NCBI GenBank assembly: GCA_023386955.1
Contig: JAEWIS010000060.1
Span: 122,717-186,716, forward strand
Direction of reading: 5' to 3'
From: Bacillota bacterium
GTDB taxonomy: Bacteria > Bacillota > Bacilli > Paenibacillales > NBRC-103111
DNA length: 64,000 nucleotides
Numbering within the stretch: position 1 is the first letter of the stretch; every line of letters starts with the position of its first letter. The position numbers and the translations under genes were made by a program. Below the pieces are notes generated by a model. That model was not told the origin of the DNA and did no database searches. It saw only the letters and a program-made list of their open reading frames with translations. Shown here piece after piece: positions 55,544 to 63,906 of this stretch.

Positions 55544-57079
55544 TTATGAAGGGGTGGAGTCACTTGCCCGGGTACTGCCGGTGGTGTTGGCTGCAGCAGC
55601 ATTCAGCCCGCGGGGCAAAAAGAGGAGGCCCAGGAACAGGCTGATAAGGGCGCTTCCCGCACATATCCATAGCAGTATTTCCATGCCATGGATATAGGCG
55701 GAGCGGATCATAGCCAATATCTCCGGCGAACTCAGCTTCACAGCGGCTGTTGTTCCGGCTGCGGCGCTTTTGCGGATCGCTTGTGCGGCTCCATCAGGAA
55801 GCCCGCCCAAAGACAAATTGGCACGATAGACGGCACTCAAGGCCGAGCCCAGCAGAGCCACGCTGATTGAAGCGCCTACCTGCCGCGTTGCCATGACTAA
55901 GGCCGAACCAATACCGCTTTTTGCCTCGGTAAGCTCTCCCAGCGCCATATCCATTGCGGTAGGCAGAGCAAACCCCAAACCTGCTCCGGCAATAACAGTC
56001 CACAAGGCGATATAGCCAAAACCGGTATCCAACCCGGTGCCTGTGCCCAAGGCCAAACCCGCTCCCAGGAGCACAAACCCCGTAGAAATCACTGCTTTGC
56101 AGCCCAGCCGGGGAATAAATAGCTCGGAAATTTTGGCGCCCGCCAGAGTTCCTCCGATTAATGGAAGGAGACGAAGCCCCGTTCCGAAGGCATCCGTTCC
56201 TTTTACCGCCTGAAAAAATTGCGGCAATCCAAACAAAAGCCCAAACATGGAGAAGGTAACGCCTGTAGCCAGCAGCGTTCCCCAGGTAAAGCTCCTCGAT
56301 CGGAACATGGAGAAATCAACCAAGGGTTCTGTAGCCTTGCGTTCCCACAAAAACAGCACAATAAGCAGCAGAATGCCTCCTGCAATAGCCAGCCAGGCTG
56401 CATGGTCGCTCCAGCCCTGTTCGCCGGCCCGGATAAAGCCGAAGGTAATGGCGCCCAATCCCGTACTGGAGAAAATGATCCCGCCCGCATCAAGCTTAGG
56501 CCGGTGTTCGCTGTGGGATTCGGGCATCAGGAGAGCGACGGCGGTGAGGGCGATTGCGATTAGAGGGAGATTGATGAGGAATACGGAGCTCCAATGGTAA
56601 TGCTTCAACAAATAACCGCCGACAAGAGGGCCAAGAGGGATACCCAGCATATTTACTGTCATCCAGATCATCATGGCCCGGGTTCTCTCCTCTCCTTTAA
56701 ACAGCACCGGAAGCACGGAGATGGAGAGGGGAATCAGAAAAGCGGCCCCTATTCCCAGAAAAGCACGCATGCCAATCAGCATACCGGCTGTACCTGAAGC
56801 AGCGCAGGCGGCCGAGGCTGCTCCGAACAGGAGAAGTGCACCAAGAAGAAGCTTCTTCCGGCCATACCTGTCGCCCAGCATTCCTGCCGGCAGCAGCACT
56901 ACGGCCAGAATCAAGTTATACGCATCCAGAATCCACTGCAGCTGGCTGGTTGAGGCTTGAAGCTCTACTGCCAAAGTGGGCAATGCCACATTCAGTACAG
57001 TCGTATCCAGGCTGACCGCCATCAATCCCAGGCTAAGGGAGAAGAGCACCCACCACCTGCTGTTGTTTTTCAAAACCAT
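55544..57079 (-). CDS. MFS drug exporter, DHA2 (14-TMS) family
   Basis: This 511-aa integral membrane protein uses the proton gradient to expel toxic compounds. About 14 hydrophobic segments; motif C/D-like signatures include LDTTVLNVALPTLAVEL, the loop 2-3 motif GDRYGRKKLLL and the antiporter motif GIPLGPLVGGYLL. These place it with EmrB/QacA-type pumps. The frame opens at 57121, but ATG 57079 lies 9 bases after AAAGGG, giving MVLKNNSRWW. First gene of a two-gene operon with the TetR regulator, controlled from 57105-57138. The substrate cannot be read from the sequence. Confidence 0.92.
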   Translation of the reverse strand: MVLKNNSRWWVLFSLSLGLMAVSLDTTVLNVALPTLAVELQASTSQLQWILDAYNLILAVVLLPAGMLGDRYGRKKLLLGALLLFGAASAACAASGTAGMLIGMRAFLGIGAAFLIPLSISVLPVLFKGEERTRAMMIWMTVNMLGIPLGPLVGGYLLKHYHWSSVFLINLPLIAIALTAVALLMPESHSEHRPKLDAGGIIFSSTGLGAITFGFIRAGEQGWSDHAAWLAIAGGILLLIVLFLWERKATEPLVDFSMFRSRSFTWGTLLATGVTFSMFGLLFGLPQFFQAVKGTDAFGTGLRLLPLIGGTLAGAKISELFIPRLGCKAVISTGFVLLGAGLALGTGTGLDTGFGYIALWTVIAGAGLGFALPTAMDMALGELTEAKSGIGSALVMATRQVGASISVALLGSALSAVYRANLSLGGLPDGAAQAIRKSAAAGTTAAVKLSSPEILAMIRSAYIHGMEILLWICAGSALISLFLGLLFLPRGLNAAAANTTGSTRASDSTPS

Positions 57080-57104
57080 TAGTACCATCCCTTTCGGTTT
57101 AATA

Positions 57105-57138
57105 TTGACATAATATATCAAATGATAGTAACTGTCAA
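57105..57138 (-). promoter_or_regulatory. MFS promoter inside a nested palindromic operator
   Basis: On the minus strand the -35 TTGACA (57138-57133) and -10 TATTAT (57115-57110) are 17 bp apart. A symmetric layout covers them: TTGACA, 5 bp, TATCA, TT, TGATA, 5 bp, TGTCAA, 34 bp in total with the dyad centre in the promoter spacer. This is a classic TetR-type operator position. The repressor is probably the gene at 54858-55457. Confidence 0.75.
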
Positions 57139-57182
57139 AATAAATATTGTGAGTGTGTCTGCAGGCTTGTCCGCAAAAAGTA

Positions 57183-57212
57183 TTGCTTTCCCAAACGGGT
57201 CTATGCTACAAT
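57183..57212 (+). promoter_or_regulatory. SigA promoter of rpmE
   Basis: TTGCTT (57183-57188), an 18-bp spacer and TACAAT (57207-57212). Confidence 0.6.
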
Positions 57213-57234
57213 ACCGCTATGTGTCAATTTAACT

Positions 57235-57268
57235 CTGGTTCGTGGACACTCCCCTTATGAGGAACCAG
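57235..57268 (+). promoter_or_regulatory. Hairpin in the rpmE leader, possible L31 autoregulation site
   Basis: CTGGTTC (57235-57241) pairs with GAACCAG (57262-57268) over a 20-base loop in the 5' leader. L31 leaders have been described in Firmicutes. The assignment here is tentative. Confidence 0.4.
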
Positions 57269-57289
57269 GGCAGAAAGAGGTGAATGATC

Positions 57290-57487
57290 ATGAAAGAAGC
57301 GATTCATCCGAAGTATTATGCAGCCACGGTGACCTGCGCATGCGGTAACACCTTCGAATCCGGCTCCGTGAAGCAAGCTCTTCGCGTCGAAATCTGCTCC
57401 AACTGCCATCCTTTCTACACCGGCAAGCAGAAGTTTATCGACGTTGGCGGTCGTGTGGATAAGTTCAAAAAGAAATACGGCATCTAA
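57290..57487 (+). CDS. rpmE: 50S ribosomal protein L31, zinc-binding form
   Basis: 65-aa component of the large ribosomal subunit. The start [16 protein letters not shown] and the zinc ligands CAC..C..C (VTCACGNTF and [15 protein letters not shown]) identify the zinc-containing L31 paralogue. ATG 57290 is 8 bases after AGAGGTG; the ATG two codons earlier touches the ribosome-binding site. It follows rho in the conserved Bacillales order, here with a radical SAM gene and an exporter operon inserted. Confidence 0.96.
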   Translation: MKEAIHPKYYAATVTCACGNTFESGSVKQALRVEICSNCHPFYTGKQKFIDVGGRVDKFKKKYGI

Positions 57488-57521
57488 GCCTTCCGCTTAT
57501 TACCTGCGGTTGGAACGAATA

Positions 57522-57567
57522 AGGACATCTCCCGGGGCTAAGCTAAGCCCTGTGGAGGTGTTTTTTT
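57522..57567 (+). terminator. Terminator of rpmE overlapping the next ribosome-binding site
   Basis: The stem ACATCTCC / GGAGGTGT with an inner GGGCT / AGCCC pairing is followed by TTTTTTT. The 3' arm GGAGGTG is also the Shine-Dalgarno sequence of the gene starting at 57568. Confidence 0.75.
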
Positions 57568-57963
57568 ATGTTGAAACCATTGTTGCCCGCCTTCTGCTGT
57601 GGTCTTTTGGCTGCCGGATGGTTAAGCGCTTGCGGTGCCGTTTCCGGTGATGAGGGTGTCCGGGTTTACAGCCGCGGGGCCGCTCCTGTTGATGCTGCTT
57701 CCACCGGTTCTGCCGCTTCCTTGCCCACCGGCACTTACGCCTCGGATGCAAAAATCTTAAAGGAAGCCATCGCCCGTATCCCCGGGGTTACCGACTCATC
57801 GGTCCTGTTTAATGGGCTTACCGCGTACATTACGCTCCATCTGGGCAAGCAGCTGGATATAGAAGAATCCATGCAAATCCGCAAGAGCGCCCAAGAGCTG
57901 TTGGGGCGTTTGCTGCCCCAGTATGACGTCAGGGTATCCGTGGAAAAGAATCATGTTTTTTAA
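57568..57963 (+). CDS. Sporulation-type lipoprotein, YhcN/YlaJ family
   Basis: 131 aa. A lipoprotein signal peptide (MLKPLLPAFCCGLLAAGWL) ends in the lipobox LSAC. A Gly/Ala/Ser-rich linker is followed by a YhcN/YlaJ-type domain (ASDAKILKEAIARIPGVTDSSVLFNGLTAYI, LLPQYDVRVSVEKN), an alpha/beta unit found in spore-coat or spore-membrane lipoproteins. It is shorter than YhcN. ATG 57568 uses the GGAGGTG in the terminator hairpin, 7 bases upstream, so translation may depend on hairpin opening or on a separate transcript. Confidence 0.75.
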   Translation: MLKPLLPAFCCGLLAAGWLSACGAVSGDEGVRVYSRGAAPVDAASTGSAASLPTGTYASDAKILKEAIARIPGVTDSSVLFNGLTAYITLHLGKQLDIEESMQIRKSAQELLGRLLPQYDVRVSVEKNHVF

Positions 57964-57988
57964 TAAATGCGCCAATTTCTGCGGATGG

Positions 57989-58017
57989 TTGCGTTCATCC
58001 CGCGAATCCGCTATACT
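57989..58017 (+). promoter_or_regulatory. SigA promoter of the SRP RNA gene
   Basis: TTGCGT (57989-57994), a 17-bp spacer and TATACT (58012-58017). It overlaps no gene and places the start near 58024. Confidence 0.75.
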
Positions 58018-58022
58018 TATCA

Positions 58023-58294
58023 ATACCGTGCTAGACGGGGAGGTAGCGGTGCCCTGTAACCCGCAGTCCGCTACAGCGGGGTTGAATTCCTGTTTTGAGG
58101 TCTTGTAATGTGGGGTCTGACGTCTGCACGTAGTGTTGACGGCCGGGTCCTCCGCAATGGATACTTGTGAACCCGGTCAGGTCCGGAAGGAAGCAGCCGT
58201 AAGCAAGAGGGTCCATGTGCCGGAGGGTAGCCTAGCCCGAGCCAACGACAGATGTTCCGCCCGGATTGCCTGCCCGAGGACAGGTGCACGGTAC
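58023..58294 (+). ncRNA. ffs: Signal recognition particle RNA (large Bacillus type, scRNA)
   Basis: RNA scaffold of the signal recognition particle that delivers nascent membrane and secreted proteins to the translocon. The ends ACCGTGC and GCACGGT pair. The 5' Alu-like domain reads GGGGAGGTAGCGGT as in B. subtilis scRNA. The S-domain tetraloop/asymmetric-loop region has GTCAGGTCCGGAAGGAAGCAGC, including the Ffh-binding GGAA loop and AGCAGC, and GGGTAGCC follows. About 270 nt is the size of the Firmicute form with an Alu domain. Position directly ahead of the kinase and dnaX resembles the scr-dnaX order of B. subtilis. Confidence 0.95.
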
Positions 58295-58317
58295 TTATTT
58301 TTACATTCAGACATGAT

Positions 58318-58346
58318 AAGCACTCCGTTGAGGGGTGCTTTTTTAT
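58318..58346 (+). terminator. Terminator of the SRP RNA gene
   Basis: AAGCAC(T)CC / GG(G)GTGCTT stem with a 5-base loop, followed by TTTTTT. Confidence 0.8.
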
Positions 58347-58486
58347 TATTTAATCAGGACTTTCTAAAATTTTATTGCCAATAGGAGGAAATTGTCATTA
58401 TTAGGAGAACTCTATAAATTGTTAATCTCCGAACGTGATGAATCTGGCTTAGCTGCTGTCCATATAGCAGGGGGGTGTACGATCTT

Positions 58487-59896
58487 ATGCAAGAGGCCTT
58501 GATTTACTATGCCATATCAGAGGAGAAAATCCAGCATTACCTAGATCAATTGTATAAGCATGCCGTAGCCGTAATTGACGGAAACAACTGCCTGTACTGC
58601 TGCAACCGGGTATTCCTTGAGCTGACGGGGTATACACAGAACCAGATCTTTGGAGAGGATGTCAGCAGCTTCATGGAAAAGTCGTTCCTGCCGGAGGGCT
58701 TGGACTATGACCAAGGCCAGCTGCTTCTGCTTCGGGATTATGCGGGAAGGATGATATCGAGCCGGTTTTTCCAGGGGAGGTTCAGAGGAACGAACGGAGA
58801 GGAATACACCATGCTGCACCTGCATGATTTGAAGCCCGGTGAGGACTTGAATCTGCTGCAGCAATTTGCAGGAACTCTCCTGCAGGATATCAACCTGGGT
58901 GTGCTGTTGTTTGACACGGATTACAAGCTTATCGACATCAGCGACATGGCCTGCCGGATATTCGGCATTGAGCGGGGCAAGGTTATCAACAGACCCTTGT
59001 CGGATATGTTCCGCGAGCTTCCGGAGGATCATCAGCCCATGCCGAAGGGCATCTTCGAGGGGGTACTGTACCGCAATCATGCCTTGTCCTGGACCAACAA
59101 CAACGAACGTTATGAGCTTCTGGTGGATTCCAATATTCTGCGGGATCACGCGGGAGGTGTTCAGGGCGGATACGTGACCTTCAAGGATGTGACCAATCTG
59201 CGCTCTTTGGAGGAGCAGGTGCAGCGCAACGACCGGCTCTCCATGATTGGCCAAATTGCAGCAGGCACAGCCCACGAGATCCGCAATCCGCTAACATCCA
59301 TCAAAGGGTTCCTGCAGATGTTCCGCAATACCTTTGTGGAGCGGGAGATGGACAAGGAAAAAAGCTACACCGAGATTATGCTGATGGAGATTGACCGGAT
59401 CAATGAACTGGTGAATGAATTTCTGCTGCTGGGCAAGCGCAAAAACGTCAACTACGAGCTGGTGGATATTCCGTTGGTGCTGAAGGAGATCATGCCGATT
59501 ATCCATAGTGAGGCCACCCTCCACAACATTACTGTGCAGCAGATTGTGACGGAGGAGCTTCCCCGTGTGATTGCCGACCGGGAAATGCTGAAGCAGGTTT
59601 TTCTGAACATCAGCAAAAACGGGATTGAAGCCATGTCCGGAGAAGGGGTCCTGACTGTTCAGGTCAAACGGGATCTGCAGGAGAACAAGCTCCACATCGA
59701 AATCCACGATACCGGACCGGGTATCCCCCATTTTGTAGTGGACAAAATCTTCGACCCCTTCTTTACCACCAAACCCAACGGGACAGGACTGGGCTTATCC
59801 GTCTGCCAGCGGATTATTCATGATATCGGCGGTATTATCCGTGTGTCCTCCAAAGGCTTCGGCACAACCTTTACGGTCAGCATACCTATACCATAG
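58487..59896 (+). CDS. PAS-domain sensor histidine kinase, sporulation-kinase type
   Basis: 469 aa without membrane segments. Two PAS units (about 15-120 and 130-240) precede HisKA with AAGTAHEIRNPLTSIKGFL (phospho-His about 263) and HATPase with N-box QVFLNISKNGIEAM, DTGPGIP and TGLGLSV. The architecture matches cytosolic Kin-type kinases that feed the Spo0F phosphorelay; spo0F is in the same window. No response regulator is adjacent, as expected for an orphan Kin kinase. The frame opens at GTG 58475, which touches GGGGGG; ATG 58487 lies 11 bases after it. It is inserted between ffs and dnaX. Confidence 0.88.
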   Translation: MQEALIYYAISEEKIQHYLDQLYKHAVAVIDGNNCLYCCNRVFLELTGYTQNQIFGEDVSSFMEKSFLPEGLDYDQGQLLLLRDYAGRMISSRFFQGRFRGTNGEEYTMLHLHDLKPGEDLNLLQQFAGTLLQDINLGVLLFDTDYKLIDISDMACRIFGIERGKVINRPLSDMFRELPEDHQPMPKGIFEGVLYRNHALSWTNNNERYELLVDSNILRDHAGGVQGGYVTFKDVTNLRSLEEQVQRNDRLSMIGQIAAGTAHEIRNPLTSIKGFLQMFRNTFVEREMDKEKSYTEIMLMEIDRINELVNEFLLLGKRKNVNYELVDIPLVLKEIMPIIHSEATLHNITVQQIVTEELPRVIADREMLKQVFLNISKNGIEAMSGEGVLTVQVKRDLQENKLHIEIHDTGPGIPHFVVDKIFDPFFTTKPNGTGLGLSVCQRIIHDIGGIIRVSSKGFGTTFTVSIPIP

Positions 59897-59950
59897 ATAT
59901 GTAAATATTTGGTTGAATACATAATTGTAAGCATTATCTCTTCTTAAAAA

Positions 59951-59990
59951 GGGAGGCCGGCCGCCATTGGGATGAGCCGGTCTTCTTTGG
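59951..59990 (+). terminator. Probable terminator of the sensor kinase gene
   Basis: Stem GGAGGCCGGC / GCCGGTCTTC (two G-U pairs) followed by TTTGG, a weak T-tract. Confidence 0.5.
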
Positions 59991-60045
59991 CATAGGGGGA
60001 AACGGGCCATTGGCGGATGCTTTCTGGAAGAAGTGGCGTCTCCTG

Positions 60046-60054
60046 TGATATAAT
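60046..60054 (+). promoter_or_regulatory. Extended -10 promoter of dnaX
   Basis: TGATATAAT gives an extended and perfect -10 about 70 bases before the dnaX start. No good -35 is visible at normal spacing. Confidence 0.5.
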
Positions 60055-60126
60055 GTTGAAACGAATGACTGCGGGGCCCGGTTGTTTGGAAGAACCGGAG
60101 CCGCTTACGGAAACGGAGAGGAAATC

Positions 60127-61896
60127 ATGGCTCATAAAGCGTTGTACCGCACGTGGAGGCCCCAGCTTTTCGGGGATGTGGTGGGACAGCAGCATATTAT
60201 CCGTACTCTGCAGAATTCGCTGAAAGAGAGCAGACTCTCCCACGCTTATTTGTTCAACGGCCCCCGCGGCACAGGCAAAACCACCATTGCCAAGCTGCTG
60301 GCCAAAGCCGTCAACTGCCGCCAGGGTCCCGGCGAGGAGCCGTGTAATACCTGCCCCTCCTGCCTGGCCATCACGGAAGGTTCGGAAATCGGGGTCCTGG
60401 AAATTGACGCCGCCTCCAACCGGGGGATCGATGAGATCCGCAATCTCCGGGATAAGATGATTTTTGCCTACACCGAAGTCCGGCATAAGGTATATATCAT
60501 TGATGAGGTCCATATGCTCACCACTGAGGCTTTTAATGCCCTCCTCAAAACACTGGAGGAGCCGCCTCCCAATGTGATGTTCATCCTGGCGACCACCGAG
60601 CCGCACCGCATTCCGGCGACGATCATTTCCCGGTGCCAGCGCTTTGATTTCCGGAGGATTCCGCTGGAGGAGGAGGTCGGACGTCTTCTCGAGGTATGCC
60701 GCGAGGAGGGTGTGGATCTCCAGGTGGAAGCGGCCCAATACATTGCCCGCCTGTCCGAAGGGGGCATGCGTGACGCGTTGAGCCTGCTGGATCAGATTAT
60801 CTCCTTTACAGGCAATGCCATCAGCTATGACGATGCCGTTGCCATGACCGGAGGGATTGCCGGCGAACGGTTCGCCGAGCTGGCCGCCCATATCCGCGAA
60901 GGAGACAGCGGTCAAGCCCTGAGCTGGATCAGCCTGCTGATGCAGGAAGGTAAAAGCGCAGACCGCTGCATGGAGAACCTGCTGCTTTATTTCCGCGATA
61001 TTCTGATGATCAAAATGGTTCCCGGCTCCCAGACCGTGACGGAACGGGTGCTGGATATTCCCAGGTTTAAGACCATGGCGGAGACCTTCTCTGCGGACCG
61101 CCTGTTTGCCATTATGGAAGTGCTGAACCATTTCCAGAACGAGATGAAATATTCCACCCAGCCGCAGACGCTGTTTGAGGTGGCAGTGCTGAAGCTGTGC
61201 ACCTTGGCCTCGGCCGGTGAAGCCTCAACCCGCCAGGCAGAGTTGCCGCCGGCTATGGCCTCTGCGGCCGGAGCCGGGGGATCGGTCGGCCAAGAGGAGC
61301 TGCAGCTCTTGAAGCGGCGGATTGGCCAACTGGAAGAACAGCTGGCCGGGCTCATGCGGAATCCGCCTGCGGCCGCCAGCCCGCAGCCGGCGGCGAACCG
61401 TGCCCCCGGCCAGGCTCCCGGTGGGCGTGCCTCTGCTCCGGCTGTCCGCAGGTCCACCATCAAGCTGGACGGCTTTGTGAAGGAAGGGCAGTCCCCCTTC
61501 TTCAAGCAGGTTGCAGCCAAGTGGAGCCAGGTGCTGTCAGGAGTGAAGGAAGCGCGTATTACCGTTCATGCCTGGCTTGTGGATGGGGAGCCCGTGGCCT
61601 GCCAGGACGATCAGGTGCTGGTTGCCTTCAAAAGCCCGATGCACCGGGAAACGACCGAAAAACCTGCCAACAAGCAGGTGATCGAACAGGTGCTGGGTCA
61701 GGTGTTGGGTCAGCCTGCACGGTTGGCTACAGTAATGATGAACGAGTGGAAGGAAGTCCAATCCTCAGGCGCCGGACAGGCACAGCCCGAGGAGCTGAAG
61801 CTGGAGCAGGAGTCCTCCCCGCCGGCGGAAGGCGAATGGGTGCAGGAGGCGGTTAAGCTGTTCGGCGAGGATCTTGTCCGGATCAGGGAAGACTGA
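60127..61896 (+). CDS. dnaX: DNA polymerase III gamma/tau subunit
   Basis: Clamp-loader ATPase that opens the sliding clamp and holds polymerase together at the replication fork. 589 aa. Walker A GPRGTGKTTIAKLLAK, zinc-binding cysteines (NCRQGPGEEPCNTCPSC), Walker B IIDEVHMLT, sensor 1 FILATTEPHRIPATIISRCQ, sensor 2 region GGMRDALSLLDQ. A Gly/Ala/Pro-rich linker (about 390-450) and the tau-type C-terminus follow. The frame opens at 60082; ATG 60127 gives the conserved AHKALYRTWRPQLFGDVVGQ and follows GGAGAGGA. First of the dnaX-yaaK-recR run as in B. subtilis. Confidence 0.96.
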   Translation: MAHKALYRTWRPQLFGDVVGQQHIIRTLQNSLKESRLSHAYLFNGPRGTGKTTIAKLLAKAVNCRQGPGEEPCNTCPSCLAITEGSEIGVLEIDAASNRGIDEIRNLRDKMIFAYTEVRHKVYIIDEVHMLTTEAFNALLKTLEEPPPNVMFILATTEPHRIPATIISRCQRFDFRRIPLEEEVGRLLEVCREEGVDLQVEAAQYIARLSEGGMRDALSLLDQIISFTGNAISYDDAVAMTGGIAGERFAELAAHIREGDSGQALSWISLLMQEGKSADRCMENLLLYFRDILMIKMVPGSQTVTERVLDIPRFKTMAETFSADRLFAIMEVLNHFQNEMKYSTQPQTLFEVAVLKLCTLASAGEASTRQAELPPAMASAAGAGGSVGQEELQLLKRRIGQLEEQLAGLMRNPPAAASPQPAANRAPGQAPGGRASAPAVRRSTIKLDGFVKEGQSPFFKQVAAKWSQVLSGVKEARITVHAWLVDGEPVACQDDQVLVAFKSPMHRETTEKPANKQVIEQVLGQVLGQPARLATVMMNEWKEVQSSGAGQAQPEELKLEQESSPPAEGEWVQEAVKLFGEDLVRIRED

Positions 61897-62010
61897 CAGG
61901 ATCATCCCCCAAATGTGAAGAGAGGGCTTCGCAGCTTATTCCGATTACTTTTGGGGGAGCCCCCGTTAGAGAATTCATCAAAGACCTATTTGTATAAAGG
62001 AGCGAACGAT

Positions 62011-62319
62011 ATGAATAACATGAACCAAATGATGAAGCAAGTGAAGAAGATGCAGGAGCAAATGATGAAGGCCCAGGAGGAGCTTGCCTCCAAGACGGTA
62101 GAGGGCACTGCCGGCGGAGTTGTGACGGTTGTAGCCAATGGCCAAAAGAAGATTGTTTCTATTGCCATTAAGCCGGAGGCGGTTGATCCGGAGGATGTAG
62201 AAATGCTGCAGGATCTGGTTCTGACAGCTGTGAATGACGCCCTGAATCAAGCCGACGAGCTGGCGAACAAGGATATGGGCAAGTTCACCGGCGGCATGAA
62301 GATCCCTGGTTTGTTCTAA
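62011..62319 (+). CDS. yaaK: Nucleoid-associated protein, YbaB/EbfC family
   Basis: 102-aa DNA-binding dimer of the YbaB/EbfC family. Start [22 protein letters not shown], then [20 protein letters not shown] and GGMKIPGLF at the C-terminus are diagnostic. The frame opens 32 codons earlier, but ATG 62011 has AAGGAGC at good spacing and matches the family. It lies between dnaX and recR, the conserved order. Confidence 0.95.
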   Translation: MNNMNQMMKQVKKMQEQMMKAQEELASKTVEGTAGGVVTVVANGQKKIVSIAIKPEAVDPEDVEMLQDLVLTAVNDALNQADELANKDMGKFTGGMKIPGLF

Positions 62320-62379
62320 TCAATTGCCTGCGCGGGCTGAACGTGCAGGACTATTTTAATAAAAGAAGGGGCTGCTGGC

Positions 62380-62976
62380 TTGTTTTACCCGGAACCTTTA
62401 GCGAAACTGATTGACTCTTTTACCCGCCTTCCGGGTATCGGCCCCAAAACGGCCGGACGCCTGGCCTTCTTTGTATTGAATATGAAGGAGGAGGAGGTCC
62501 TGGAATTTGCCAAGGCGCTGGTGAATGTGAAGCGCAACCTCCATTATTGCTCCTCCTGCTGCAATATTACGGATGTGGACCCGTGCAGGGTCTGCCAAGA
62601 TAAAACCCGGGACGGCTCTGTGATTTGTGTAGTCCAGGAATCCAAGGATCTGGTGGCCATGGAGCGCACCAAGGAGTTCCACGGTTATTACCACGTGCTG
62701 CACGGCGCCATCTCCCCAATGGAGGGAATCGGGCCGGATGATATCTATATTGCCGAGCTCCTGAAACGTCTGGGTGACGACAAGGTGCAGGAGCTGATCC
62801 TCGCCACTAATCCCAATATTGAGGGGGAGGCAACGGCGATGTATCTTTCGCGGCTGGTCCGCCCCTTCGGGATCAAGGTGACGCGGATTGCCCACGGACT
62901 CCCAGTAGGGGGAGATCTGGAGTACGCCGACGAAGTAACGTTGACCAAAGCTCTGGAAGGACGCCGGGAGCTGTAG
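62380..62976 (+). CDS. recR: Recombination mediator RecR
   Basis: Works with RecF/RecO to load RecA at single-stranded gaps. 198 aa with family layout: helix-hairpin-helix ([20 protein letters not shown]), a zinc finger ([18 protein letters not shown]), a Toprim domain ([28 protein letters not shown]) and the Walker-like C-terminal [19 protein letters not shown]. Start is TTG 62380, 8 bases after GAAGGGG, in agreement with the conserved first residues FYPEPLAKL. It follows yaaK by 60 bp. Confidence 0.96.
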   Translation: MFYPEPLAKLIDSFTRLPGIGPKTAGRLAFFVLNMKEEEVLEFAKALVNVKRNLHYCSSCCNITDVDPCRVCQDKTRDGSVICVVQESKDLVAMERTKEFHGYYHVLHGAISPMEGIGPDDIYIAELLKRLGDDKVQELILATNPNIEGEATAMYLSRLVRPFGIKVTRIAHGLPVGGDLEYADEVTLTKALEGRREL

Positions 62977-63003
62977 CGGTATACTGTTTTGATTAAGTTT
63001 TTT

Positions 63004-63031
63004 TAAGAAGACCGGAGGGTCTTCTTTTTTT
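63004..63031 (+). terminator. Terminator of the dnaX-yaaK-recR unit
   Basis: Perfect 9-bp stem AAGAAGACC / GGTCTTCTT with a 4-base loop and a following T-run. Confidence 0.9.
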
Positions 63032-63153
63032 ATGGTTAAAACAATTCTGCAGTTAGTGCCTTTCTTGGACAGGTTTCGGTTCTAAACTTTCTTGAGATTG
63101 CCATATATCTAGAAAGAAGGACATGCCGGTTCACCGGAAAGGAGAGGTTTTGT

Positions 63154-63495
63154 ATGGGATTTTTTCCAGTATGGAAGGGCAAGGTGCAGAAAAGGTTGGA
63201 AGAACCCAGGTTTCTGGATAAGGTGGGGATGCACCAGGAGATTCGCAAAGCCCATCTGGAATGGACAACGGCTCAACAACGGCTGGAGTGGGTGGTGGAA
63301 AAGGATCAGATTGATTATGCCATCTTTGCTCTGGAAGCGGCGGAAAAACGCTATATTATGCTTTTGCGGCAAGCCAAGCTGATGCAGTGGGAGGATGGTC
63401 TGCTGGTGGCAACTCAGGCTCAGCACATGCATGTCTTAACCGGCAAGGGAAAAGAAGCAACCAAAAAAGGCAGGGGCCAGGCAGCCGGTTTCTGA
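63154..63495 (+). CDS. yaaL: YaaL family protein (DUF2508)
   Basis: 113 aa, a small helical protein of unknown role found between recR and bofA in Bacillales. Family features: EIRKAHLEWTTAQQRLEWVV, DQIDYAIFALEAAEKRYIMLLRQAK. It is longer than the B. subtilis protein by a C-terminal tail (MHVLTGKGKEATKKGRG) with no motif. ATG 63154 has AAAGGAGAGG ahead. It ends 16 bp before bofA. Confidence 0.85.
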   Translation: MGFFPVWKGKVQKRLEEPRFLDKVGMHQEIRKAHLEWTTAQQRLEWVVEKDQIDYAIFALEAAEKRYIMLLRQAKLMQWEDGLLVATQAQHMHVLTGKGKEATKKGRGQAAGF

Positions 63496-63511
63496 CAGGA
63501 GGAGGTAGAGG

Positions 63512-63778
63512 ATGGAATATCTTTGGTGGGCGGTATTTCTATTATCTCTTTCTTCGCTGGTGCTGCTCGTACTGCGCAACAGCAGTGCGGGCGCCTGGTT
63601 GAAGACGCTGGGCCTGCACGTCATCGCCGCAGCGCTTCTTCTGTATGCTGTAAACTGGGTAGGGCAGCGGTACATGTTCCAGGTGCCGATTAATGCGTAT
63701 ACGCTGTCCACCATCGGGGTTCTGGGCGTTCCGGGGCTGGCTCTGCTGGTGGCTTTGAAGCTGACTCTTATCGGATAA
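63512..63778 (+). CDS. bofA: BofA, inhibitor of pro-SigK processing
   Basis: 88-aa membrane protein that, with SpoIVFA, holds the SpoIVFB protease inactive in the outer forespore membrane until the forespore signals. Two hydrophobic segments (MEYLWWAVFLLSLSSLVLLVL and LGLHVIAAALLLYAVNWVG) and the conserved C-terminal block VPINAYTLSTIGVLGVPGLALLVAL identify it. ATG 63512 has AGGAGGTAGAGG ahead. Position between yaaL and an rRNA operon is as in B. subtilis. Confidence 0.93.
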   Translation: MEYLWWAVFLLSLSSLVLLVLRNSSAGAWLKTLGLHVIAAALLLYAVNWVGQRYMFQVPINAYTLSTIGVLGVPGLALLVALKLTLIG

Positions 63779-63800
63779 GCTCGAATTTGAAAAAAAAGTG

Positions 63801-63830
63801 TTGCATTCCTGTTGAATTCTATGTTATTAT
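63801..63830 (+). promoter_or_regulatory. rRNA operon promoter P1
   Basis: TTGCAT (63801-63806), an 18-bp spacer and TATTAT (63825-63830). A 5-bp-arm hairpin CCGCT..AGCGG follows. Confidence 0.65.
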
Positions 63831-63906
63831 CAAATTCCGCCGCTGAGACAAGCCGTGCAGCGGAAGGATGGAAAAGCAAGGCAAGCAAGAAATTAAAAAA
63901 TAATGC

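Noticed and set aside
54822..55697. 291-codon plus-strand frame opposite the TetR gene
   Set aside because: TetR and MFS motifs on the minus strand are clear. The plus frame has no ribosome-binding site and crosses the terminator.
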